From Rubrivivax sp. (lineage in GTDB: Bacteria; Pseudomonadota; Gammaproteobacteria; Burkholderiales; Burkholderiaceae_C), in NCBI GenBank assembly GCA_030653385.1, contig JAURZM010000013.1:62001-126000 (forward strand): a stretch of DNA of 64,000 nucleotides. Direction: 5' to 3'. The position numbers and the translations under genes are program-made. This document shows, piece after piece, positions 45,366 to 53,974 of this stretch. Position 1 is the stretch's first letter. Each line of letters begins with the position of its first letter. The notes under the pieces were generated by a model that was not told the DNA's origin, searched no databases, and saw only the letters and a program-made list of their open reading frames with translations.

Positions 45366-46367
45366 ATGACGGCACGTTTGCTGCGGCCCTGGCTGGTGGC
45401 AGACATCGGCGGCACCAATGCCCGGTTCGGCTGGCTGGCGCCGGGTGCGTCGCGGGTTGACCATGTGCACACCTTGCCCACGGCCGACCACGACGGCCCC
45501 GCCTCAGCGGCGCAGGCTTACCTGGCCCGCCTGGCGCAGCAATTGGGCAGCGCCTACCTGCCGCCCCGCGCCGGCGCTTTTGCCGTGGCCACCGCGGTGG
45601 GCGACGGCTGGGTCAGCCTGACCAACAGCGGCTGGAGGTTTCTGCCCAGTGCCACACGCGACACGCTGGCGCTGGACACGCTGTTGGTGCTGAACGACTT
45701 CGAAGCCCTGGCGCTGGCACTGCCGCACCTGGCGCGCGATCAACTGCAGCCGATCGGCGACATGCCCGTGCCGTCGGCGTCGCGGGCGCGCGCCACGCTG
45801 GCCGTCATCGGCCCGGGCACCGGCTTGGGCGTGGCCGGCATCGTGCCCACGGCACACGGTTGGGTCGCCGTGCCGGGTGAGGGTGGCCACGCCACGCTGG
45901 CGCCAGCAGACGACTTCGAAAGTGCGCTGCTGGCGGCCGCCCGGCGGGGCTTTGCCCACGTTTCAGCCGAACGCCTGTTGTCAGGCATCGGGTTGCCCGT
46001 GTTGCACCAGGCGGTGGCGGCCGTGCTGGGAAACACGGCGCCGACACTGGCCGCCGAGGACATCGTGCTGCTCGGCCTGAGCAGACAAGATGAGGTCTGT
46101 TCCCGCACGCTGGACGCCTTTTGTGCGCTGTTGGGCGGCTTTGCGGGCAGCGTCGCCTTGATGCTGGGCGCCCGGGGCGGTGTCTACATCGGTGGCGGCA
46201 TCGTGCCGCGGCTGGGTGAGCGCTTTTTCGCTTCCGAGTTCCGCCAACGTTTCGAGGCCAAGGGCCGCTTCAACGGCTACCTGAGTGACATCCCGACCTT
46301 GCTGATCACCGACACGCTGGTGGCGCTGGGTGGCGCGGCCCAGGCGCTGGAAGCCCACCGCGTCTGA
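45366..46367 (+). CDS. glk: Glucokinase
   Basis: A 333-residue glucokinase with all signatures: ADIGGTNARFGW (phosphate loop), LLVLNDFEALA (catalytic Asp), IGPGTGLGVAG, EGGHATLAP and GGVYIGGGIVPRLG. It phosphorylates glucose to glucose-6-phosphate. It is a paralogue of the kinase part of the divergent fusion gene. The start at 45366 is preferred; a TTG at 45348 would add six residues. Confidence 0.92.
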   Translation: MTARLLRPWLVADIGGTNARFGWLAPGASRVDHVHTLPTADHDGPASAAQAYLARLAQQLGSAYLPPRAGAFAVATAVGDGWVSLTNSGWRFLPSATRDTLALDTLLVLNDFEALALALPHLARDQLQPIGDMPVPSASRARATLAVIGPGTGLGVAGIVPTAHGWVAVPGEGGHATLAPADDFESALLAAARRGFAHVSAERLLSGIGLPVLHQAVAAVLGNTAPTLAAEDIVLLGLSRQDEVCSRTLDAFCALLGGFAGSVALMLGARGGVYIGGGIVPRLGERFFASEFRQRFEAKGRFNGYLSDIPTLLITDTLVALGGAAQALEAHRV

Positions 46368-46369
46368 TG

Positions 46370-46389
46370 GGCGGGGCCTTTGGCCCGCC
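46370..46389. terminator. Hairpin between glk and the LysR gene
   Basis: GGCGGGGCC-TTT-GGCCCGCC, a near-perfect stem with a tiny loop, just past the glucokinase stop and before the convergent LysR gene end. There is no clear T-run, so it is a weak terminator candidate. Confidence 0.4.
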
Positions 46390-46404
46390 GTCTAGCCGTC
46401 CGGG

Positions 46405-47310
46405 TCATTTTTTGGCGCTGAACAGCGCATCACGTGCCACCTGCGTGATGGCGGCCACGCCGGGGTGGGTGATGCGGCGCTCCACCGAGATGGCGTAGAA
46501 GTCCTCGACCATCTCATCGCTGCGGCCGATGATCTGCACCGCGTACTGGTTCGCGGTTTCGTCTTCCACCACGCTGGGCGACAGGAAAACACCGTCGCCG
46601 TGGCGGCCAAAGGCTTTCATCAGTGCGCCGTCGTCGAACTCACCCACCACACGCGGGTGCAGGCGGTGGTGGGCCACCCAGGCTTCGAACTGCGGACGCA
46701 CGGTGGATGAACCGCCCGGCACCAGCATCGGCGCACCGTCCAGGCACTGCGGGAAGGGCCCCTGCAGCTTGGCGGCCAGGGCCGGTGCGGCAAAGAAGGT
46801 CATGGCCGAGCTGCCCAGTTTGTGGTTGAAGGCCTTGACGCTGAAACGGCTGGTCAGCGGTTCGTCGGAAATCACCAGGTCCATGCGGTGCAGGGCCAGC
46901 TGGGCCATGAGGTCGGGAAACTGGCCCTCGGTGCAGATCAGCTTGACCGGTTCCGCCAGCGAAAGCGCCGGCTCCAGCAGCCGGTAGGCCACCGACTTGG
47001 CCACCGCGTCTTCCACACCGACGCGAAATTCCAGCACCTGGTGGCGGGTGCCGCGCCTCTCGCGCAGCGCCGCTTCGAGCTCGCCGCCCAGGGCAAAGAT
47101 CTCGTCGGCATAACGCAGCGCCACCCGGCCGTCATCGGTCAATTCAAGCTTTCTGCCCGCTTTGCGGAACAAGTGGCGTCCCAGGCGGTCTTCCAGAAGC
47201 TTGATCTGTGCCGACAGCGTCTGCGGTGTGGTGTGCAGCTGTTCCCCAGCCTTCACCACACCGCCGGCCTTGGCCGCAACCCAGAAGTAATGCAGGTGCT
47301 TGAAGTTCAT
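46405..47310 (-). CDS. nhaR: LysR-family regulator, NhaR-like
   Basis: A 301-residue LysR regulator. The helix-turn-helix (HLHYFWVAAKAGGVVKAGEQ, then TTPQTLSAQIKLLEDRLG) has the Phe-Trp start typical of NhaR. NhaR activates Na+/H+ antiporter genes in enterics, but no nhaA is here. The effector domain shows a normal length with KLICTEGQFPDLMAQLALHRMDL. It is divergent from the Rrf2 regulator gene at 47444 across an AT-rich 133-base region with two TTTACG-AAGT-like repeats, and may control it. Confidence 0.85.
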   Translation of the reverse strand: MNFKHLHYFWVAAKAGGVVKAGEQLHTTPQTLSAQIKLLEDRLGRHLFRKAGRKLELTDDGRVALRYADEIFALGGELEAALRERRGTRHQVLEFRVGVEDAVAKSVAYRLLEPALSLAEPVKLICTEGQFPDLMAQLALHRMDLVISDEPLTSRFSVKAFNHKLGSSAMTFFAAPALAAKLQGPFPQCLDGAPMLVPGGSSTVRPQFEAWVAHHRLHPRVVGEFDDGALMKAFGRHGDGVFLSPSVVEDETANQYAVQIIGRSDEMVEDFYAISVERRITHPGVAAITQVARDALFSAKK

Positions 47311-47443
47311 GGGAGTGATTTGTTGGCTGCCTTGAACGATGCGCTTTTTACGAAGTATTTTTGTTTGATTATCGAATTTACGCGAAGTGTTTGAAGCCCT
47401 ACATTGAGTGTTCCCTTCTGTTTTTCATTGCAAGGAGATCCAC

Positions 47444-47953
47444 ATGCGCATGAGCACCAAAGGCCGTTTCGCCGTCAACGCCCTGATCGACCTCGCGCTG
47501 CGCGAGCCCGCAGGCCCGGTCGCGCTGGCCTCCATCAGCCAGCGGCAGCAGATTTCCCTGTCTTACCTGGAGCAGCTGTTCAGCCGTCTGCGCCGCGAAG
47601 GCATGGTCGAAAGCACGCGTGGCCCCGGCGGTGGTTACACGCTGGGCCGCCCGGCCGACCAGATCACGGTGGCCCACATCGTCAGTGCCGTCGACGAGCC
47701 GCTGGACGAAGCGGGCGCCGATGAACGCAGCCTGGGCATGTCCAAGGCCCTGTGGCAGCGCCTGAACACGGTGATGCTGGAGCACATGTCCACCATCTCG
47801 CTGGCCAGCCTGGTTCAGGAACAACTGGACAAGGGCATCAGCGTGGAAGCGCGCCCGGCTCGCCGCGCGATCGCCCCGCAGCCGGTGGTCAAGCCGGTGC
47901 GCACCACGGCGCCGAATTCGGTGTTTGCCTTCGGGCGTTCTTTCGCCGGCTGA
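47444..47953 (+). CDS. Rrf2-family regulator without cysteines (IscR-like)
   Basis: A 169-residue Rrf2/IscR-like regulator. AAGGAG lies six bases before the ATG at 47444. The winged helix (MSTKGRFAVNALIDLALR, then SISQRQQISLSYLEQLFSRL and GPGGGYTLGRP) is very close to IscR. The [2Fe-2S] ligand loop of IscR (three Cys before the LWxxL segment) is replaced by VDEPLDEAGADERSLG, and no Cys occurs anywhere in the protein. It should not hold a cluster. There is no isc operon behind it. Confidence 0.88.
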   Translation: MRMSTKGRFAVNALIDLALREPAGPVALASISQRQQISLSYLEQLFSRLRREGMVESTRGPGGGYTLGRPADQITVAHIVSAVDEPLDEAGADERSLGMSKALWQRLNTVMLEHMSTISLASLVQEQLDKGISVEARPARRAIAPQPVVKPVRTTAPNSVFAFGRSFAG

Positions 47954-47970
47954 ACAGGCCGGCTTTGAAC

Positions 47971-48033
47971 CCTTGCAGAGGCCCACCCGCTGCAAGGCCA
48001 GCACCGGCTGCCGGGGTCAGCAACCCGGCAGCC
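47971..48033. terminator. Two tandem hairpins between convergent genes
   Basis: First stem CCTTGCAG/CTGCAAGG (47971-47997); second stem GGCTGCCGGG/CCCGGCAGCC (48006-48033) followed by TTT. They separate the Rrf2 gene (+) from the TRAP large permease gene (-). Confidence 0.6.
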
Positions 48034-48046
48034 TTTGCTGCGTGCC

Positions 48047-50047
48047 CTACTTGTAGAGCACCCCTGGCAGCCACATCCCGATGGCCGGGAACTGGTACAG
48101 CAGGATGATCGCGATGACCTGGATGCCCATGAAGGGCAGCATGCCGGCGAAGATCTGGTTCAGCGTCACGTGTTTGGGTGCCACGCCCTTCAGATAAAAC
48201 GCGCTCATCGCCACCGGCGGGCTCAGGAAGGCGGTCTGCAGGTTCAGCGCCACCAGCAGGCCGAAAAACAGCGGGTCGACGCCGAAGTTGTCGAGCAGCG
48301 GAATGAAGATGGGCATGAAGATCACGATGATCTCGGTCCACTCCAGCGGCCAGCCCAGGATGAAGATGATGACCTGACTGAGGACGAGAAACTGCGTCGT
48401 CGTGAGGTCCATCGACAGCACCCACTGCTCGACCAGATCCTGCCCGCCCAGCAGCGCAAACGCGGCCGAGAAGATTGCCGAGCCGACAAAGAGCCAGCAA
48501 ACCATGGCGCTGGTCTTGGCGGTCAGGAACACACTTTCCTTGACGACGGTGAAGGTCAGCTGCCGGTAGGCCGCCGCAAGCAGGAAACCGCCGAGCGCCC
48601 CAATGGCCGCGGCCTCGGTCGGCGTGGCCAGGCCGAAGACGATGGAGCCAAGCACCCCCATGATCATCACCAGCAGCGGGAAGAAACTGCTGAGCAGCAT
48701 CTTGAAGATCTCCAGCCGCGCATAGCTGAGCAGCCCGTAGTAGACGAGCAGCGCCAGTGCGCCGGCGCCGACGCCGATCCAGAAACTGGTGGGCGCGGCC
48801 GGGCGCTCGGGCGCCGCGCTGCTGGCCGGCACCGAAGCCCCGGCCGTCGCTGCACCTGGCTCGGCCAGCCCGCCGGCGGCCGCGCCGGGCGGTTCGGCCA
48901 CGGCACTGCCCGGGGGCTCCGACAAACCGCCCGCGCTCGGCGGCTCTGACAGCCCACCGGCCCCCGGCGGTTCCGCCAACCCGCCGCTGCCCGCGCCTGG
49001 GGGCTCGGCCAGTCCGCTCGACGAGCGCTCGTAAGACCCGCCGCCGCCCATCTGTTCGAGCTCGAAGACCGGCTGCACTTCCGCCGCCCGGGTCACCGAC
49101 TGGTAGCTGTAGATGGCCACGGCGGCGAACATCAGCAGCGGCAGCAGCGCGACAAAGAGCTGCTTGAGCAGGTAGGCGGTGGGCACGTCGTGGTTGTTCT
49201 TGCCCTTCAGCGCCGTCAGCAGGCCGGACAGCGCCGGTTTGTCGCCGGTGGCGCCGGCGCGTTCCAGAAGTGGCGGCAGCGGCACAATGGCGGCGGCGGC
49301 CGACAGCGGTGGCGCCATCGCCGGTTTGAGCTTGGCGACGATGATCACGTACAGGATGTACAGGCCCGCCAGCATGATCCCGGGGAACAGGGCGCCGGCG
49401 TAGAGCTTGACCACCGAAACACCGGCGGTGGCGCCGTAGACGATGAGCAGCACGCTGGGCGGGATCAGGATGCCCAGGCAGCCGCCCGCGGTGATGGCAC
49501 CGGCCGACAGCCGCACGTCGTAGCCGGCGCGCAGCATCTGTGGCAGCGCCAGCAAGCCCATCAGAGTGACCACGGCGCCAACGATGCCCGTGGCGGTGGC
49601 AAACACCGCGCAGGTCACCAGCGTGGCCACTGCCAGCGAGCCAGGCACACGCGAGAGCGCCAGGTGCAGGCTGGTGAAGAGCTTGGCGATCAGGTTCGCA
49701 CGTTCGACCAGGTAGCCCATGAACACAAACAGCGGAATGGCGATCAGCACGTCGCTGGCCATCACCGAGAAGGCACGCTGCACCATCAGGTCCAGCGTCT
49801 GGTTGATGGCGCCACCGGCGGTCTGCCCGCCCGAGTGGTAGGCGAAGAAGGCGAACATCATGCCCATGCCCATGAGGGTGAACGCCGTCGGGAAGCCGAG
49901 CATGATGGCCACCACCACCAGCGACAGCATCAACAGGCCGATGTGGCCGTTGGTGATCTCGTCGACGCTGAGCAGCATCGACAGCGCAGCGGCGCCGATG
50001 AGCGCCATCAGCGTGAAGCCGAACCAGAGTTCCTTGCGCAGCTTCAT
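48047..50047 (-). CDS. dctM: TRAP transporter large permease (DctM) with a repetitive insertion
   Basis: A 666-residue membrane protein, much longer than the usual 430 residues of DctM. The N- and C-terminal parts are ordinary (AGALFPGIMLAGLYILY; FGLATPTEAAAIGALGGF; LGWPLEWTEIIVIFMPIF). Between them, after a hydrophobic helix and EQMGGGG, lies a Gly/Pro/Ala/Glu-rich insertion (about residues 337-416) built of GGLAEPPGAG-like units. The membrane domain carries organic anions with Na+, using DctP and DctQ. The gene overlaps dctQ (ATGA). Confidence 0.88.
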   Translation of the reverse strand: MKLRKELWFGFTLMALIGAAALSMLLSVDEITNGHIGLLMLSLVVVAIMLGFPTAFTLMGMGMMFAFFAYHSGGQTAGGAINQTLDLMVQRAFSVMASDVLIAIPLFVFMGYLVERANLIAKLFTSLHLALSRVPGSLAVATLVTCAVFATATGIVGAVVTLMGLLALPQMLRAGYDVRLSAGAITAGGCLGILIPPSVLLIVYGATAGVSVVKLYAGALFPGIMLAGLYILYVIIVAKLKPAMAPPLSAAAAIVPLPPLLERAGATGDKPALSGLLTALKGKNNHDVPTAYLLKQLFVALLPLLMFAAVAIYSYQSVTRAAEVQPVFELEQMGGGGSYERSSSGLAEPPGAGSGGLAEPPGAGGLSEPPSAGGLSEPPGSAVAEPPGAAAGGLAEPGAATAGASVPASSAAPERPAAPTSFWIGVGAGALALLVYYGLLSYARLEIFKMLLSSFFPLLVMIMGVLGSIVFGLATPTEAAAIGALGGFLLAAAYRQLTFTVVKESVFLTAKTSAMVCWLFVGSAIFSAAFALLGGQDLVEQWVLSMDLTTTQFLVLSQVIIFILGWPLEWTEIIVIFMPIFIPLLDNFGVDPLFFGLLVALNLQTAFLSPPVAMSAFYLKGVAPKHVTLNQIFAGMLPFMGIQVIAIILLYQFPAIGMWLPGVLYK
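48800..49035 (-). repeat. Degenerate tandem repeat inside dctM
   Basis: A run of 24-33 base units that code for GGLAEPPGAG, GGLSEPPSAG, GGLSEPPGSA and similar. It explains the extra length of the large TRAP subunit and should be prone to copy-number change. Confidence 0.7.
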
Positions 50048-50664
50048 GACTTGGCACCCTTGCTCACCACCAGGGCGTCCAGTTCCTCGATGTCGGCGTC
50101 CTTCACGTGCACCATGTCCTTGAGCTTCTCGACGTCGACTTCCTCGACGTCGTGTTCACGCGATGGCCACGCGCCCTGACGCAGGCAGATCACGCAGCGC
50201 ACGATCTCCACCAGCCCCTGCAACAGCAGCACCGCGCCGGCGAAGGGGATGACGAACTTGAAGGGGTACAGCGGGATGGGGTCGGCGTTGAAGGTCTGCT
50301 CGCGCATCGCCAGCGAGTCGTTGAAGTAGGTCCAGCCAGCCCAGGTCAGCGCGATGATGCCGGGCAGGAAAAACACGATGTAGAGCAGCAGGTCGATGCT
50401 CGCCTGCGTGCGTGGACGAAAGAAGCCGTAGAGCACGTCGCCTCGCACATGCCCCCCCTTGGACAGCGTGTAGGCACCTGCGCACATGAACAGCGTGCCG
50501 TACAACATGATCTGGGCGTCCAGCACCCAGGCGTGAGGGTTGTTCAACACATAGCGGTTGAACACTTCCCAGCTGATCAGCGCGGTGAGCGCCACCACCG
50601 TCCAGGCAAAAAACTGCCCGACGAAAGTGGAAAGGCGGTCTACCGCCAGCAGCAGTTTCTGCAT
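50044..50664 (-). CDS. dctQ: TRAP transporter small permease (DctQ)
   Basis: A 206-residue protein with four transmembrane helices (for example FFAWTVVALTALISWEVFNRYVL at the start and FVIPFAGAVLLLQGLVEIV near the end), the normal DctQ topology. The C-terminus has an acidic tail of about 40 residues (EHDVEEVDVEKL). Works with DctM and DctP in Na+-driven uptake. Its stop overlaps the dctM start. Confidence 0.9.
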   Translation of the reverse strand: MQKLLLAVDRLSTFVGQFFAWTVVALTALISWEVFNRYVLNNPHAWVLDAQIMLYGTLFMCAGAYTLSKGGHVRGDVLYGFFRPRTQASIDLLLYIVFFLPGIIALTWAGWTYFNDSLAMREQTFNADPIPLYPFKFVIPFAGAVLLLQGLVEIVRCVICLRQGAWPSREHDVEEVDVEKLKDMVHVKDADIEELDALVVSKGAKS

Positions 50665-50703
50665 CGACTTACCTCGACGGGGCTAGAGGGGGGGAATGCT
50701 CAC

Positions 50704-50730
50704 AAAAAAAGGGGCGCTGTATGGCGCCCC
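50704..50730 (-). terminator. Attenuating terminator between dctP and dctQM
   Basis: On the minus strand, GGGGCGC/GCGCCCC (50711-50730) with a six-base loop is followed by seven Ts. It sits between dctP and dctQ and would let more dctP message be made than dctQM message, the usual ratio for TRAP systems. Confidence 0.8.
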
Positions 50731-50783
50731 CGGCAGGGTTGCGTGTGGCTCGGGCGCGGCGCAACAGCACCGCGCACTCGGGC

Positions 50784-51905
50784 TCAACGGCGGCCGAAGT
50801 AGTGGTTGTAGGCCATCTTGAAGTCGACCGTGTAGTCGTTCCACCACGAGCCGGCGCGACCGGCGAAGACCTTTTGCGAGTCGATGACTTTCTTGAACAG
50901 CGGGTTTTCGCCGCTGCGCTTGGCGATGATCTTGTCCCAGGAGGCCAGCTGAGCGCGCAGGATGGCGTCGGGCGTCTTGTAGAACTTCACGCCGGCATTC
51001 TTCAGCTCGATGTAGTCCTTCGAATTTCTGTCTGCCGCCTTCCAGCTCATGTCGGCGCTGGCCGCCTCGACAGCGTTGTCGATGATGGCTTTCAGCTCGG
51101 CCGGCAGCGCGTCGAGCTTGCCCTTGTTGAAGAGGATCTCGAACTGCTCGCCGCTCTGATGGAAGCTCTGCAGCATGCAGTTCTTCACCACGTCGGGGAA
51201 GCCCAGCAGGCGATCGGAGCTGGCGTTGTTGAACTCGGCGCCGTCGATCAGGCCGCGGTCCAGCGCTGGCACGATCTCACCACCGGGCAGCGGGTTCACG
51301 GCCATGCCCATGTCGGTGTACATGTCCACCGCCAGGCCCACGGTACGGAACTTCTGGCCTTTGAGGTCGTTCAGGTTGGCAATCGGCTTCTTGAACCAGC
51401 CAAAGGGCTGGGTGGGCATCGGGCCGTACAGGTAGGACACGACGTCCAGATTCAGGCTCTTGTAGATCTCGGTCAGCAGTTCCTTGCCGCCGCCGTACTT
51501 GTGCCAGGACAGCAGCATGTTCGGGTCCATGCCGAACGAGGGCCCCGAGCCCCACAGCGCCAGCGCGCTGTTCTTGCCGTAGTGGTAGGCCACGACACCG
51601 TGGCCGCCGTCCAGGGTGCCCTTGGCGACGGCTTCCAGCAACTGGAAGGCCGGCACCACGGCGCCGGCAGGGAGCACCTCGATCTTCAGTCGGCCACCGG
51701 CCATTTTGTTCACCTTCTCGGTGAAGTCGACGGCGTACTCGTGGAAGATGTCCTTCGATGGCCAGGTGCTCTGGAAACGCAGCGACGTGGTCTGGGCCGT
51801 CGAGACCATGGGCGTGGCCAGCGCGCCGGCGCCGACGGCACCGGCGGCAGCGGTCTTGATGAAACGGCGGCGCTGCGCGGGTGGCTTTTGGTGGGCTTCG
51901 GTCAT
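50784..51905 (-). CDS. dctP: TRAP transporter substrate-binding protein (DctP), Tat-exported
   Basis: A 373-residue periplasmic binding protein with a Tat signal (QRRRFIKTAAAGAVGAGALA). It shows the DctP-family pattern: STWPSKDIFHEYAVDFTEKV, KGQKFRTVGLAVDMYTDMGM (the substrate Arg site, FRT) and LPGGEIVPALDRGLIDGAEF. Homologues bind mannitol, aromatic acids or other carboxylates; the ligand is not predictable. GGAGA lies seven bases before the ATG. First gene of the operon, then the terminator and dctQM. Confidence 0.9.
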   Translation of the reverse strand: MTEAHQKPPAQRRRFIKTAAAGAVGAGALATPMVSTAQTTSLRFQSTWPSKDIFHEYAVDFTEKVNKMAGGRLKIEVLPAGAVVPAFQLLEAVAKGTLDGGHGVVAYHYGKNSALALWGSGPSFGMDPNMLLSWHKYGGGKELLTEIYKSLNLDVVSYLYGPMPTQPFGWFKKPIANLNDLKGQKFRTVGLAVDMYTDMGMAVNPLPGGEIVPALDRGLIDGAEFNNASSDRLLGFPDVVKNCMLQSFHQSGEQFEILFNKGKLDALPAELKAIIDNAVEAASADMSWKAADRNSKDYIELKNAGVKFYKTPDAILRAQLASWDKIIAKRSGENPLFKKVIDSQKVFAGRAGSWWNDYTVDFKMAYNHYFGRR

Positions 51906-52077
51906 GAGCGGTCTCCGGATTGGTTTGGTGGGCGCCACAGAGACACAGCGAACGGGACTGGGCGCAGAAAACAAACTGACTATTGACCCGTGCCTGCGTG
52001 GCGGCAACTCGGTCTAACCCGAAAGCCCGGCACACAGCGCGGGCGAAGCAGTTTTGACCCAGGCAGCGTAATGCGAT

Positions 52078-52683
52078 TCAGCGGACGAGCCGTCCTTCGA
52101 CCTGCACCACCAGGCGCACGCGGTCGCTGATCAGCGGCAGGCCGAAGGTGGCGCCGAAGCTGCTGCGCAGCACCTCACCTTCGAAGTCGCCGCCGCAGAC
52201 TTCGTCGGGCCCATCTTGTCGGCAGCCAAACTGCCGCGCAAACAGCGACAGCGGCTGGCTCACGCCACGCAGCGTGAATTCGCCGCGCACCTCGGCCACC
52301 CGGTCACCGTCGAAGCGCACCGTGCGGGCGACAAAAAAGGCCTCGGGGTGTTCGGTGCTGGCCAGCAGGTCTTCCTGGCGCAGGCGTGCGTTGAACACCG
52401 GAATGCCGGTGTCGACGCTGGCCGTGCTGACGCGGATGTCAACTTCGCCGCTGCCTGCCGTGCGGTTCAGCACCACGCTGCCGGCGACCGGCCCGAAACG
52501 CCCGCGCGACGTCGAGGTGCCGAAATGCAGCACTTCGAAGTGCACGAAGCTGTGATGCGGGTCGAGCAGGTAGACGGCCGCTTGCGCTTGCGCTGCCGCT
52601 TGCGAATGGGCTGCAGTGGTGCACAGCCACAGCGCAGCCCCGGCTGCGAGCTGCCAGGCACATCGGGAGGATGAGGTGAGCAT
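52078..52683 (-). CDS. YceI family periplasmic protein 1
   Basis: A 201-residue YceI protein, a lipocalin-like barrel that binds isoprenoid quinones in other bacteria. It has a signal peptide and the family pattern DPHHSFVHFEVLHFGTS, FDGDRVAEVRGEFTLRGVS. Two cysteines (CRQDGPDEVCGGDF) could form a disulfide, shared with the second copy. The start at 52683 was preferred over 52701. It is the first-diverged and most distal of three copies. Confidence 0.88.
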   Translation of the reverse strand: MLTSSSRCAWQLAAGAALWLCTTAAHSQAAAQAQAAVYLLDPHHSFVHFEVLHFGTSTSRGRFGPVAGSVVLNRTAGSGEVDIRVSTASVDTGIPVFNARLRQEDLLASTEHPEAFFVARTVRFDGDRVAEVRGEFTLRGVSQPLSLFARQFGCRQDGPDEVCGGDFEGEVLRSSFGATFGLPLISDRVRLVVQVEGRLVR

Positions 52684-52744
52684 CACCCGATGCTGCCGCA
52701 AAGTCGAGCGACGCGCAGCCGCGCCGCCAACAGCCGTTCCAGGC

Positions 52745-53314
52745 TTATTGCTTGATGGCCTCGACCTGGATCAGCAGGCGCACGTTGTCCGGCGCCACCA
52801 CCGGCAGGCCGTAGCCCAGGCCCCATTGGCTGCGCTGGATGGTCGTTTCGAAGTCGCCGCCGCACACTTCGCGCTTGAACATCGGGTTGTTGTAGCAGTT
52901 GAAGTTGCTGGCCTTCAGCGTGACGGGGTTGCTCTTGCCCATCAGCGTGAGCGTGCCTTCGACGGCCGTCACCTTGTCTCCGGCAAACACGAACTTGTTG
53001 CTGACGAACTTGGCCGTGGGGTGTTCGGCGGTGTTGAACAGGTCCTTGCTCTTCAGGTGGCCGTCGAAGGGCGGCACGCCGGTGTTGATGGAGTTCATGT
53101 CGATGGTCAGTTCCACACGCCCGGTCTTGCCTGCGCGGTCGAACTGCACCGTGCCTTCTTTTTTGTCCCAGCGGCCGCGGTTGGTGCTGGTGCCGAAGTG
53201 GCCGATCTCGAAGCTGACGAAGGTGTGGGTGGGGTCGATGGCGTAGCTGGCGGTCTGGGCGTGGGCGGCACCAAAAGCCAGCAGGCATGCAGCGGCTGCG
53301 ACGAAAGTCTTCAT
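52745..53314 (-). CDS. YceI family periplasmic protein 2
   Basis: A 189-residue YceI protein with signal peptide MKTFVAAAACLLAFGAAHAQ. It matches the family closely (DPTHTFVSFEIGHFGTSTN, GTLTLMGKSNPVTLKASNF, VCGGDFET). It keeps the Cys pair of copy 1 (CYNNPMFKREVCGGDF). GGAG lies six bases before the ATG. Likely an isoprenoid or quinone carrier in the periplasm. Confidence 0.9.
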   Translation of the reverse strand: MKTFVAAAACLLAFGAAHAQTASYAIDPTHTFVSFEIGHFGTSTNRGRWDKKEGTVQFDRAGKTGRVELTIDMNSINTGVPPFDGHLKSKDLFNTAEHPTAKFVSNKFVFAGDKVTAVEGTLTLMGKSNPVTLKASNFNCYNNPMFKREVCGGDFETTIQRSQWGLGYGLPVVAPDNVRLLIQVEAIKQ

Positions 53315-53364
53315 GGGTAACTCCGGGGGGTTGGAAGGAGAAGGGACGTGCCTGGTGTGCCGCA

Positions 53365-53955
53365 CTACAGCGGCGCCAGACCGCTGAGCACGAGCTTGAA
53401 TCGCACCTGGATGTCATTGGCGAGCATCGAGGTGTCGGACCACTCGGCCTCGCCCACCTTGAACTCCAGCCGCTTGATGCCAAAGGTGCCGCTGGCCGTG
53501 CTGGTGTTGCCGGACTGAACCACCTGCACGGGCACGGTCACGTCACGAACGGAACCCTTGATCGACAGCTTGCCCGTGACCTCGAACTTGCCTGCCCCTG
53601 CTGCCTTGATGGCGCTGGATTGGAAGGTGGCCTGCGGAAACTTCGCGGCGTTCAACCACGTGGCCTTGGGCACTTCGGCGTCGAGCTCGGCGCTGCCAAA
53701 ACGGGCGCTGCCGGTGTCGATGGTGAAGGCCACCGAGCCGGCTTCGGGCTTTTTGGGGTCCAGCGTGATCTGCGCGCTGAACTTGCCGAACCTGCCTTCC
53801 ACCGGTACACCCATCTGGCGTGTGGTGAAGGCAATTTCGCTGCCGACGGGCACCAGTTGTGCGGGCTTGGGCTGAGCCTGAGCGGGATGCCATGCCGCGC
53901 CCAACAGGGCCACAGCCAGCGTGGCGGCGAACAGGGAAAAGGATGTCTTGGTCAT
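53365..53955 (-). CDS. YceI family periplasmic protein 3
   Basis: A 196-residue YceI protein with signal peptide ending PAQAQ. It is more divergent (VPVGSEIAFTTRQMGVPVEG, FTIDTGSARFGSAELDAEV, GKLSIKGSVRDVTVPVQV) and has no cysteine pair. It is the copy next to the cytochrome b561 gene, which is the usual neighbour of yceI. Confidence 0.88.
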   Translation of the reverse strand: MTKTSFSLFAATLAVALLGAAWHPAQAQPKPAQLVPVGSEIAFTTRQMGVPVEGRFGKFSAQITLDPKKPEAGSVAFTIDTGSARFGSAELDAEVPKATWLNAAKFPQATFQSSAIKAAGAGKFEVTGKLSIKGSVRDVTVPVQVVQSGNTSTASGTFGIKRLEFKVGEAEWSDTSMLANDIQVRFKLVLSGLAPL

Positions 53956-53974
53956 GGCAGGTTTTCAGGGGAAA

